NCBI GenBank assembly: GCA_964247055.1
Contig: OZ176054.1
Coordinates: forward strand, 1 to 64,000
DNA length: 64,000 nucleotides
Source: Paragordius varius
Taxonomy: Eukaryota > Nematomorpha
Direction: 5' to 3'
Numbering within the stretch: the first letter of the stretch is position 1; every line of letters starts with the position of its first letter. Position numbers and translations under genes: made by a program. The notes under the pieces were generated by a model. The model saw only the letters and a program-made list of their open reading frames with translations. It was not told where the DNA came from and did not search any database. Below, in pieces: positions 52,200-64,000 of this stretch.

Positions 52200-54440
52200 A
52201 TTTTTTTTGGGTAGCCCTATGGTAGTTCCATCATCACCCCAAATATTTTTGTGATCGGACTTTAAATGTAAATTTTATGAATTTTTTAAATATTTAAAAA
52301 ATTTATTTTATACGATTTTAAAAATAAAAATGGCTACCTAAATAAAAATGGCTACCTAAATCCAAATTTGATCAGGTGATGTCACCATAATTTTTTTTGG
52401 GTAGCCCTATGGTAGTTCCATCATCACCCCAAATATTTTTGAGATCGGACTTTAAATGTAAATTTTATGAATTTTTAAAATATTTAAAAAATTTATTTTA
52501 TACGATTTTAAAACTAAAAATGGCTACCTAAAATCCAAATTTGATCAGGTGATGTCACCATAATTTTTTTTGGGTAGCCCTATGGTAGTTCCATTATCAC
52601 CCCAAATATTTTGGAGATCGGGCTATAAATGTAAATTTTATGAATTATTTAAATATTTAAAAAATTTATTTTATACGATTTTAAAAATAAAAATGGCTAC
52701 CTAAAATCCAAATTTGATCAGGTGATGTCACCATAATTTTTTTTGGGTAGCCCTATGGTAGTTCCATCATCACCCCAAATTTTTTGGAGATCGGGCTATA
52801 AATGTAAATTTTATGAATTTTTAAAATATTTAAAAAATTTATTTTATACGATTTTAAAAATAAAAATGGCTACCTAAAATCCAAATTTGATCAGGTGATG
52901 TCACCATATTTTTTTTTGGGTAGCCCTATGGTAGTTCCATCATCACCCCAAATATTTTGGAGATCGGGCTATAAATGTAAATTTTATGAATTTTTTAAAT
53001 ATTTAAAAAATTTATTTTATACGATTTTAAAAATAAAAATGGCTACCTAAAATCCAAATTTGATCAGGTGATGTCACCATAATTTTTTTTGGGTAGCCCT
53101 ATGGTAGTTCCATCATCACCCCAAATATTTTGGAGATCGGGCTATAAATGTAAATTTTATGAATTTTTTAAGTATTTAAAAAATTTATTTTATATGATTT
53201 TAAATATAAAAATGGCTACCTAAAATCCAAATTTGATCAGGTGATGTCACCATAATTTTTTTTGGGTAGCCCTATGGTAGTTCCATCATCACCCCAAATA
53301 TTTTAGAGATCGGGCTATAAATGTAAATTTTATGAATTTTTTAAATATTTAAAAAATTTATTTTATACGATTTTAAAAATAAAAATGGCTACCTAAAATC
53401 CAAATTTGATCAGGTGATGTCACCATAATTTTTTTTGGGTAGCCCTATGGTAGTTCCATCATCACCCCAAATATTTTGGAGATCGGGCTATAAATGTAAA
53501 TTTTATGAATTTTTTAAATATTTAAAAAATTTATTTTATACGATTTTAAAAATAAAAATGGCTACCTAAAATCCAAATTTGATCAGGTGATGTCACCATA
53601 ATTTTTTTTGGGTAGCCCTATGGTAGTTCCATCATCACCCCAAATATTTTGGAGATCGGTTTATAAATGTAAATATTATGAATTTTTTAAATATTTAAAA
53701 AATTTATTTTATACGATTTTTAATATAAAAATGGCTACCTAAAATCCAAATTTGATCAGGTGATGTCGCCATAATTTTTTTTGGGTAGCCCTATGGTAGT
53801 TCCATCATCACCCCAAATATTTTTGAGATCGGAGTATAAATGTAATTTTTTTGAATTTTTTAAATATTTAAAAAATTTATTTTATACGATTTTAAATATA
53901 AAAATGGCTACCTAAAATCCAAATTTGATCAGGTGATGTCGCTATAATTTTTTTTGCGTAGCCCTATGGTAGTTCCATCATCACCCCAAATATTTTGGAG
54001 ATCGGGCTATAAATGTAAATTTTATGAATTTTTTAAATATTTAAAAAATTATTTTATATGATTTTAAATATAAAAATGGCTACCTAAAATCCAAATTTGA
54101 TCAGGTGATGTCACCATAATTTTTTTTGGGTAGCCCTATGGTAGTTCCATCATCACCCCAAATATTTTGGAGATCGGGCTATAAATGTAAATTTTATGAA
54201 TTTTTTAAATATTTAAAAAATTTATTTTATACGATTTTAAAAATAAAAATGGCTACCTAAAATCCAAATTTGATCAGGTGATGTCGCCATAATTTTTTTT
54301 GGGTAACCTTATGGTAGTTCCATCATAACTTCAAATATTTTTGAGATCGGACTTTAAATGTAAATTTTATGAATTTTTTAAATATTTAAAAAATTTATTT
54401 TATACGATTTTGAATATAAAAATGGCTACCTAAAATCCAA
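52200..54440 (+). repeat. third, partial copy of the macro-unit
   Basis: The order of rare variants from copy A near 13.6-14.5 kb reappears here: the 19-bp internal duplication (13671/52337), AAACTAAAAATGG (about 13846/52512), GAATTATTTAAAT, CCAAATTTTTTGG (about 14113/52778), and TTTTTTAAGTATTT (14500/53165 area), offset about 38665. It then changes to a CGGTTTATAAATGTAAATAT block that is itself repeated about 2075 bp later (53657/55732). This copy is more diverged than A and B are from each other. Confidence 0.7.
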
Positions 54441-57400
54441 ATTTGATCAGGTGATGTCACCATAATTTTTTTTGGGTAGCCCTATGGTAGTTCCATCATC
54501 ACCCCAAATATTTTGGAGATCGGGCTATAAATGTAAATTTTATGAATTTTTTAAATATTTAAAAAATTTATTTTATACGATTTTAAAAATAAAAATGGCT
54601 ACCTAAAATCCAAATTTGATCAGGTGATGTCACCATAATTTTTTTTGGGTAGCCCTATGGTAGTTCCATCATCACCCCAAATATTTTGGAGATCGGGCTA
54701 TAAATGTAAATTTTATGAATTTTTTAAATATTTAAAAAATTTATTTTATACGATTTTAAAAATAAAAATGGCTACCTAAAATCCAAATTTGATCAGGTGA
54801 TGTCACCATAATTTTTTTTGGGTAGCCCTATGGTAGTTCCATCATCACCCCAAATATTTTGGAGATCGGGCTATAAATGTAAATTTTATGAATTTTTTAA
54901 ATATTTAAAAAATTTATTTTATACGATTTTAAAAATAAAAATGGCTACCTAAAATCCAAATTTGATCAGGTGATGTCGCCATAATTTTTTTTGGGTAGCC
55001 CTATGGTAGTTCCATCATCACCCCAAATATTTTGGAGATCGGGCTATAAATGTAAATTTTATGAATTTTTTAAATATTTAAAAAATTTATTTGATACGAT
55101 TTTAAAAATAAAAATGGCTACCTAAAATCCAAATTTGATCAGGTGATGTCACCATAATTTTTTTTGGGTAGCCCTATGGTAGTTCCATCATAACCCCAAA
55201 AATTTTTGAGATCGGACTTTAAATGTAAATTTTATGAATTTTTAAAATATTTAAAAAATTTATTTTATACGATTTTAAAAATAAAAATGGCTACCTAAAA
55301 TCCAAATTTGATCAGGTGATGTCACCATAATTTTTTTTGGGTAGCCCTATGGTAGTTCCATCATCACCCCAAATATTTTGGAGATCGGGCTATAAATGTA
55401 AATTTTATGAATTTTTTAAATATTTAAAAAATTTATTTTATACGATATTAAAAATAAAAATGGCTACCTAAAATCCAAATTTGATCAGGTGATGTCGCCA
55501 TAATTTTTTTTGGGTAACCTTATGGTAGTTCCATCATAACCCCAAATATTTTTGAGATCGGACTTTAAATGTAAATTTTATGAATTTTTAAAATATTTAA
55601 AAAATTTATTTTATACGATTTTAAAAATAAAAATGGCTACCTAAAATCCAAATTTGATCAGGTGATGTCACCATAATTTTTTTTGGGTAGCCCTATGGTA
55701 GTTCCATCATCACCCCAAATATTTTGGAGATCGGTTTATAAATGTAAATATTATGAATTTTTTAAATATTTAAAAAATTTATTTTATACGATTTTTAATA
55801 TAAAAATGGCTACCTAAAATCCAAATTTGATCAGGTGATGTCGCCATAATTTTTTTTGGGTAGCCCTATGGTAGTTCCATCATCACCCCAAATATTTTTG
55901 AGATCGGAGTATAAATGTAATTTTTTTGAATTTTTTAAATATTTAAAAAATTTATTTTATACGATTTTAAATATAAAAATGGCTACCTAAAATCCAAATT
56001 TGATCAGGTGATGTCGCTATAATTTTTTTTGCGTAGCCCTATGGTAGTTCCATCATCACCCCAAATATTTTGGAGATCGGGCTATAAATGTAAATTTTAT
56101 GAATTTTTTAAATATTTAAAAAATTTATTTGATACGATTTTAAAAATAAAAATGGCTACCTAAAATCCAAATTTGATCAGGTGATGTCACCATAATTTTT
56201 TTTGGGTAGCCCTATGGTAGTTCCATCATCACCCCAAATATTTTGGAGATCGGGCTATAAATGTAAATTTTATGAATTTTTTAAATATTTAAAAAATTTA
56301 TTTTATACGATTTTAAAAATAAAAATGGCTACCTAAAATCCAAATTTGATCAGGTGATGTCACCATAATTGGGTAGCCCTATGGTAGTTCCATCATCACC
56401 CCAAATATTTTGGAGATCGGGCTATAAATGTAAATTTTATGAATTTTTTAAATATTTAAAAAATTTATTTTATACGATTTTAAAAATAAAAATGGCTACC
56501 TAAAATCCAAATTTGATCAGGTGATGTCACCATAATTTTTTTTGGGTAGCCCTATGGTAGTTCCATCATCACCCCAAATATTTTGGAGATCGGGCTATAA
56601 ATGTAAATTTTATGAATTTTTTAAATATTTAAAAAATTTATTTTATACGATTTTAAAAATAAAAATGGCTACCTAAAATCCAAATTTGATCAGGTGATGT
56701 CACCATAATTTTTTTTGGGTAGCCCTATGGTAGTTCCATCATAACCCCAAAAATTTTTGAGATCGGACTTTAAATGTAAATTTTATGAATTTTTAAAATA
56801 TTTAAAAAATTTATTTTATACGATTTTAAAAATAAAAATGGCTACCTAAAATCCAAATTTGATCAGGTGATGTCACCATAATTTTTTTTGGGTAGCCCTA
56901 TGGTAGTTCCATCATCACCCCAAATATTTTGGAGATCGGGCTATAAATGTAAATTTTATGAATTTTTTAAATATTTAAAAAATTTATTTTATACGATTTT
57001 AAAAATAAAAATGGCTACCTAAAATCCAAATTTGATCAGGTGATGTCACCATAATTTTTTTTGGGTAGCCCTATGGTAGTTCCATCATCACCCCAAATAT
57101 TTTGGAGATCGGGCTGTAAATGTAAATTTTATGAATTTTTTAAATATTTAAAAAATTTATTTTATACGATTTTAAAAATAAAAATGGCTACCTAAAATCC
57201 AAATTTGATCAGGTGATGTCACCATTGGGTAGCCCTATGGTAGTTCCATCATCACCCCAAATATTTTGGAGATCGGGCTATAAATGTAAATTTTATGAAT
57301 TTTTTAAATATTTAAAAAATTTATTTTATACGATTTTAAAAATAAAAATGGCTACCTAAAATCCAAATTTGATCAGGTGATGTCACCATAATTTTTTTTG

Positions 57401-57800
57401 GGTAGCCCTATGGTAGTTCCATCATCACCCCAAATATTTTGGAGATCGGGCTATAAATGTAAATTTTATGAATTTTTTAAATATTTAAAAAATTTATTTT
57501 ATACGATTTTAAAAATAAAAATGGCTACCTAAAATCCAAATTTGATCAGGTGATGTCACCATAATTTTTTTTGGGTAGCCCTATGGTAGTTCCATCATCA
57601 CCCCAAATATTTTGGAGATCGGGCTATAAATGTAAATTTTATGAATTTTTTAAATATTTAAAAAATTTATTTTATACGATTTTAAAAATAAAAATGGCTA
57701 CCTAAAATCCAAATTTGATCAGGTGATGTCGCCATAATTTTTTTTGGGTAGCCCTATGGTAGTTCCATCATCACCCCAAATATTTTGGAGATCGGGCTAT
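53657..57800 (+). repeat. 12-monomer tandem block, period about 2075 bp
   Basis: CGGTTTATAA at 53657 and 55732, and the rare TTTTGCGTAGCC form at about 53952 and 56027, share the offset 2075 (12 x 173 minus 1). ATTTGATACGATTT variants recur at about 55090, 56128 and 57843. The region also holds two shortened monomers (see findings). Confidence 0.7.
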
Positions 57801-60800
57801 AAATGTAAATTTTATGAATTTTTTAAATATTTAAAAAATTTATTTGATACGATTTTAAAAATAAAAATGGCTACCTAAAATCCAAATTTGATCAGGTGAT
57901 GTCACCATAATTTTTTTTGGGTAGCCCTATGGTAGTTCCATCATAACCCCAAAAATTTTTGAGATCGGACTTTAAATGTAAATTTTATGAATTTTTAAAA
58001 TATTTAAAAAATTTATTTTATACGATTTTAAAAATAAAAATGGCTACCTAAAATCCAAATTTGATCAGGTGATGTCACCATAATTTTTTTTGGGTAGCCC
58101 TATGGTAGTTCCATCATCACCCCAAATATTTTGGAGATCGGGCTATAAATGTAAATTTTATGAATTTTTTAAATATTTAAAAAATTTATTTTATACGATA
58201 TTAAAAATAAAAATGGCTACCTAAAATCCAAATTTGATCAGGTGATGTCGCCATAATTTTTTTTGGGTAACCTTATGGTAGTTCCATCATAACCCCAAAT
58301 ATTTTTGAGATCGGACTTTAAATGTAAATTTTATGAATTTTTAAAATATTTAAAAAATTTATTTTATACGATTTTAAAAATAAAAATGGCTACCTAAAAT
58401 CCAAATTTGATCAGGTGATGTCACCATAATTTTTTTTGGGTAGCCCTATGGTAGTTCCATCATCACCCCAAATATTTTGGAGATCGGGCTATAAATGTAA
58501 ATTTTATGAATTTTTTAAATATTTAAAAAATTTATTTTATACGATTTTAAAAATAAAAATGGCTACCTAAAATCCAAATTTGATCAGGTGATGTCGCCAT
58601 AATTTTTTTTGGGTAGCCCTATGGTAGTTCCATCATCACCCCAAATATTTTGGAGATCGGGCTATAAATGTAAATTTTATGAATTTTTTAAATATTTAAA
58701 AAATTTATTTTATACGATTTTAAAAATAAAAATGGCTACCTAAAATCCAAATTTGATCAGGTGATGTCACCATAATTTTTTTTGGGTAGCCCTATGGTAG
58801 TTCCATCATAACCCCAAATATTTTTGAGATCGGACTTTAAATGTAAATTTTATGAATTTTTAAAATATTTAAAAAATTTATTTTATACGATTTTAAAAAT
58901 AAAAATGGCTACCTAAAATCCAAATTTGATCAGGTGATGTCACCATAATTTTTTTTGGGTAGCCCTATGGTAGTTCCATCATCACCTTAAATATTTTGGA
59001 GATCGGGATATAAATGTAAATTTTATGAATTTTTAAATATTTAAAAAATTTATTTTATACGATTTTAAAAATAAAAATGGCTACCTAAAATCCAAATTTG
59101 ATCAGGTGATGTCACCATAATTTTTTTTGGGTAGCCCTATGGTAGTTCCATCATCACCCCAAATATTTTTGTGATCGGACTTTAAATGTAAATTTTATGA
59201 ATTTTTTAAATATTTAAAAAATTTATTTTATACGATTTTAAAAATAAAAATGGCTACCTAAAATCCAAATTTGATCAGGTGATGTCACCATAATTTTTTT
59301 TGGGTAGCCCTATGGTAGTTCCATCATAACCCCAAATATTTTTGAGATCGGACTTTAAATGTAAATTTTATGAATTTTTAAAATATTTAAAAAATTTATT
59401 TTATACGATTTTAAAAATAAAAATGGCTACCTAAAATCCAAATTTGATCAGGTGATGTCACCATAATTTTTTTTGGGTAGCCCTATGGTAGTTCCATCAT
59501 CACCCCAAATATTTTGGAGATCGGGATATAAATGTAAATTTTATGAATTTTTAAATATTTAAAAAATTTATTTTATACGATTTTAAAAATAAAAATGGCT
59601 ACCTAAAATCCAAATTTGATCAGGTGATGTCACCATAATTTTTTTTGGGTAGCCCTATGGTAGTTCCATCATCACCCCAAATATTTTTGTGATCGGACTT
59701 TAAATGTAAATTTTATGAATTTTTTAAATATTTAAAAAATTTATTTTATACGATTTTAAAAATAAAAATGGCTACCTAAAATCCAAATTTGATCAGGTGA
59801 TGTCACCATAATTTTTTTTGGGTAGCCCTATGGTAGTTCCATCATAACCCCAAATATTTTTGAGATCGGACTTTAAATGTAAACTTTATGAATTTTTAAA
59901 ATATTTAAAAAATTTATTTTATACGATTTTAAAAATAAAAATGGCTACCTAAAATCCAAATTTGATCAGGTGATGTCACCATAATTTTTTTTGGGTAGCC
60001 CTATGGTAGTTCCATCATCACCCCAAATATTTTGGAGATCGGGCTATAAATGTAAATTTTATGAATTTTTTAAATATTTAAAAAATTTATTTTATACGAT
60101 TTTAAAAATAAAAATGGCTACCTAAAATCCAAATTTGATCAGGTGATGTCACCATAATTTTTTTTGGGTAGCCCTATGGTAGTTCCATCATCACCCCAAA
60201 TATTTTGGAGATCGGGCTATAAATGTAAATTTTATGAATTTTTTAAATATTTAAAAAATTTATTTTATACGATTTTTAAAATAAAAATGGCTACCTAAAA
60301 TCCAAATTTGATCAGGTGATGTCGCCATAATTTTTTTTGGGTAACCTTATGGTAGTTCCATCATAACCCCAAATATTTTTGAGATCGGACTTTAAATGTA
60401 AATTTTATGAATTTTTAAAATATTTAAAAAATTTATTTTATACGATTTTAAAAATAAAAATGGCTACCTAAAATCCAAATTTGATCAGGTGATGTCACCA
60501 TATTTTTTTTGGGTAGCCCTATGGTAGTTCCATCATCACCCCAAATATTTTGGAGATCGGGCTATAAATGTAAATTTTATGAATTTTTTAAATATTTAAA
60601 AAATTTATTTTATACGATTTTAAAAATAAAAATGGCTACCTAAAATCCAAATTTGATCAGGTGATGTCGCCATAATTATATTTGGGTAGCCCTATGGTAG
60701 TTCCATCATCACCCCAAATATTTTGGAGATCGGGCTATAAATGTAAATTTTAAGAATTTTTTAAATATTTAAAAAATTTATTTTATACGATTTTAAAAAT

Positions 60801-63800
60801 AAAAATGGCTACCTAAAATCCAAATTTGATCAGGTGATGTCACCATAATTTTTTTGGGTAGCCCTATGGTAGTTCCATCATCACCCCAAATATTTTGGAG
60901 ATCGGGCAATAAATGTAAATTTTATGAATTTTTTAATTATTTAAAAAATTTATTTTATACGATTTTAAAAATAAAAATGGCTACCTAAAATCCAAATTTG
61001 ATCAGGTGATGTCGCCATAATTTTTTTTGGGTAACCTTATGGTAGTTCCATCATAACCCCAAATTTTTTTGAGATCGGACTTTAAATGTAAATTTTATGA
61101 ATTTTTAAAATATTTAAAAAATTTATTTTATACGATTTTAAAAATAAAAATGGCTACCTAAAATCCAAATTTGATCAGGTGATGTCACCATAATTTTTTT
61201 TGGGTAGCCCTATGGTAGTTCCATCATCACCCCAAATATTTTGGAGATCGGGCTATAAATGTAAATTTTATGAATTTTTTAAATATTTAAAAAATTTATT
61301 TTATACGATTTTAAAAATAAAAATGGCTACCTAAAATCCAAATTTGATCAGGTGATGTCGCCATAATTATATTTGGGTAGCCCTATGGTAGTTCCATCAT
61401 CACCCCAAATATTTTGGAGATCGGGCTATAAATGTAAATTTTATGAATTTTTTAAATATTTAAAAAATTTATTTTATACGATTTTAAAAATAAAAATGGC
61501 TACCTAAAATCCAAATTTGATCAGGTGATGTCACCATAATTTTTTTTGGGTAGCCCTATGGTAGTTCCATCATAACCCCAAATATTTTTGAGATCGGACT
61601 TTAAATGTAAATTTTATGAATTTTTAAAATATTTAAAAAATTTATTTTATACGATTTTAAAAATAAAAATGGCTACCTAAAATCCAAATTTGATCAGGTG
61701 ATGTCACCATAATTTTTTTTGGGTAGCCCTATGGTAGTTCCATCATCACCCCAAATATTTTGGAGATCGGGCTATAAATGTAAATTTTATGAATTTTTTA
61801 AATATTTAAAAAATTTATTTTATACGATTTTAAAAATAAAAATGGCTACCTAAAATCCAAATTTGATCAGGTGATGTCACCATAATTTTTTTTGGGTAGC
61901 CCTATGGTAGTTCCATCATCACCCTAAATATTTTGGAGATCGGGCTATAAATGTAAATTTTATGAATTTTTTAAATATTTAAAAAATTTATTTTATACGA
62001 TTTTAAAAATAAAAATGGCTACCTAAAATCCAAATTTGATCAGGTGATGTCACCATAATCTTTTTTGGGTAGCCCTATGGTAGTTCCATCATCACCCTAA
62101 ATATTTTCGAGATCGGGCTATAAATGTAAATTTTATGAATTTTTTAAATATTTAAAAAATTTATTTTATACGATTTTAAAAATAAAAATGGCTACCTAAA
62201 ATCCAAATTTGATCAGGTGATGTGGCCATAATTTTTTTTGGGTAACCTTATGGTAGTTCCATCATAACTCCAAATATTTTTGAGATCGGATTTTAAATGT
62301 AAATTTTATGAATTTTTTAAATATTTAAAAAATTTATTTTATACGATTTTAAAAATAAAAATGGCTACCTAAAATCCAAATTTGATCAGGTGATGTCACC
62401 ATAATTTTTTTTGGGTAGCCCTATGGTAGTTCCATCATCACCCCAAATATTTATGAGATCGGGCTATAAATGTAATTTTTATGAATTTTTAAATATTTAA
62501 AAAATTTATTTTATACGATTTTAAATATAAAAATGGCTACCTAAAATCCAAATTTGATCAGGTGATGTCACCATAATTTTTTTTGGGTAGCCCTATGGTA
62601 GTTCCATCATCACCCCAAATATTTTGGAGATCGGGCTATAAATGTAAATTTTATGAATTTTTTAAATATTTAAAAAATTTATTTTATACGATTTTAAAAA
62701 TAAAAATGGCTACCTAAAATCCAAATTTGATCAGGTGTCACCATAATTTTTTTTGGGTAGCCCTATGTTAGTTCCATCATCACCATAAATATTTTCGAGA
62801 TCGGAGTATAAATGTAATTTTTATGAATTTTTTAAATATTTAAAAAATTTATTTTATACGATTTTAAAAATAAAAATGGCTACCTAAAATCCAAATTTGA
62901 TCAGGTGCTGTCACTATAATTTTTTTATGTAGCCCTATGGTAGTTCCATCATCACCCCAAATATTTTGGGGATCGGACTATAAATGTAATTTTTATGAAT
63001 TTTTAAAATATTTAAAAAATTTATTTTATACGATTTTAAAATAAAAATGGCTACCTAAAATCCAAATTTGATCAGGTGATGTCAACATAATTTTTTTTGG
63101 GTAGCCCTATGGTAGTTCCATTATCACCCCAAATATTTTCGAGATCGGAGTATAAATGTAATTTTTATGAATTTTTTAAATATTTAAAAAATTTATTTTA
63201 TACGATTTTAAAAATAAAAATGGCTACCTAAAATCCAAATTTGATCCGGTGATGTCGCCATAATTTTTTTTGGGTAGCCCTATGGTAGTTCCATCATCAC
63301 AGCAAATATTTTCGAGATCGGAGTATAAATGTAATTTTTATGAATTTTTTAAATATTTAAAAAATTTATTTTATACGATTTTAAAAATAAAAATGGCTAC
63401 CTAAAATCCAAATTTGATCAGGTGATGTCACCATAATTCTTTTGGGTAGCCCTATGGTAGTTCCATTATCACCCCAAATATTTTCGAGATCGGAGTATAA
63501 ATGTAATTTTTATGAATTTTTTAAATATTTAAAAAATTTATTTTATACGATTTTAAAAATAAAAATGGCTACCTAAAATCCAAATTTGATCAGGTGATGT
63601 CACCATAATTTTTTTTGGGTAGCCCTATGGTAGTTCCATCATCACCCCAAATATTTTGGAGATCGGGCTATAAATGTAAATTTTATGAATTTTTTAAATA
63701 TTTAAAAAATTTATTTTATACGATTTTAAAAATAAAAATAACTACCTAAAATCCAAATTTGATCAGGTGATGTGGCCATAATTTTTTTGGGTAACCTTAT

Positions 63801-64000
63801 GGTAGTTCCATCATAACCCCAAATATTTTTGAGATCGGACTTTAAATGTAAATTTTATGAATTTTTTAAATATTTAAAAAATTTATTTTATACGATTTTA
63901 AATATAAAAATGGCTACCTAAAATCCAAATTTGATCAGGTGATGTCGCCATAATTTTTTTTGGGTAGCCCTATGGTAGTTCCATCATCACCCCAAATATT

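Larger units (their letters stand above)
9586..64000 (+). repeat. 173-bp satellite array, about 314 monomers
   Basis: Head-to-tail monomers of 173 bp begin at 9586 (TAGCCCTTTGGTAG) and continue past the right edge with no orientation switch. For example TGGGTAGCCC occurs at 10101, 10274, 10447, 10620 and 10793, exactly 173 apart. The consensus is about 27% GC. The GC-richer part runs TGGGTAGCCCTATGGTAG, CCATCATCACCCC, AGATCGG and GGCTACC...GATCAGGTGATGTCACC, and the rest is A/T tracts such as TTTAAATATTTAAAAAATTT. Main subtypes: (a) GGAGATCGGGCTATAAATG; (b) CATAACCCC with GAGATCGGACTTTAAATG; (c) GTGATCGGACTTTAAATG; (d) CGGACTATAAATTTAATT; (e) ATATGATTTTAAATATAAA; (f) GATCGGAGTATAAATG. All frames are stopped, so it does not code. 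A centromeric or subtelomeric heterochromatin role is an inference from size and copy number. Confidence 0.97.

Noticed and set aside
9586..64000. Hammerhead ribozyme in the satellite
   Set aside because: The minus strand has CTGATCA, not the required CTGATGA, and no properly placed GAAA.
9586..64000. CENP-B box in the monomer
   Set aside because: TTCGAGATCGGG-like strings in a few monomers lack the spacing of the conserved positions, and most monomers have no TTCG.
9586..64000. Micro-frames starting at AAAATGGCTACC in each monomer
   Set aside because: They encode only Met-Ala-Thr before TAA; chance.
9586..64000. AATAAA as polyadenylation signals
   Set aside because: It occurs in the A-rich part of most monomers as expected from composition, and no gene precedes it.

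Overview
The window is the left end of a eukaryotic chromosome, almost certainly from an AT-rich invertebrate animal. It opens with a telomere of the TTAGGG type, read as (CCCTAA)n from the end inward. It contains remnants of Penelope-like retroelements (PLEs) and then becomes satellite DNA. TTAGGG telomeres, GIY-YIG-type PLEs and an AT-rich background would fit a hydrozoan cnidarian or a flatworm, but nothing here fixes the species. I found no intact cellular gene, tRNA, rRNA, CRISPR array or bacterial-type regulatory site.

Layout: (1) 1-642, an irregular GTTAAA hexamer tract in the opposite (G-strand-like) sense to the telomere. (2) 643-1936, about 215 near-perfect CCCTAA repeats. (3) 1937-9585, a subtelomeric block built as a large inverted repeat. 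Its left arm (1937-3261) and right arm (6541-9585, reversed) each carry tandem 33-bp repeats with a CCGTCGTCAG core at the outer end, then AT-rich DNA. The spacer (3262-6540) holds decayed tandem repeats. The right arm is longer because two PLE 3' fragments sit in it (about 6594-7473 and about 7690-8540). (4) 9586-64000, about 314 head-to-tail copies of a 173-bp, roughly 27% GC satellite, all in one orientation, running off the right edge.

The only credible coding remnants are the two PLE tails. The first (6640-7179) keeps an open GIY-YIG endonuclease domain; the second (7710-8222) is broken by stops and frame changes. Downstream of the first is a degenerate hammerhead-ribozyme-like core, in the place where PLEs are known to carry such ribozymes.

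The satellite has layered history. There are several monomer subtypes and short higher-order repeats of 3, 5, 9, 10 and 12 monomers. There is also a nearly identical tandem macro-duplication of about 9.36 kb (from about 12.5 to 21.86 kb, then from 21.86 to about 32.4 kb) whose second copy has grown by two further local expansions (508 and 692 bp). Nearly every monomer can fold a nested hairpin around GGTG-ATGT-CACC. The most interesting observations are the inverted-repeat/foldback architecture beside the telomere, the one-sided PLE insertions that order its history, the recent macro-duplication, and the possibly artefactual inverted hexamer tract at the extreme left.
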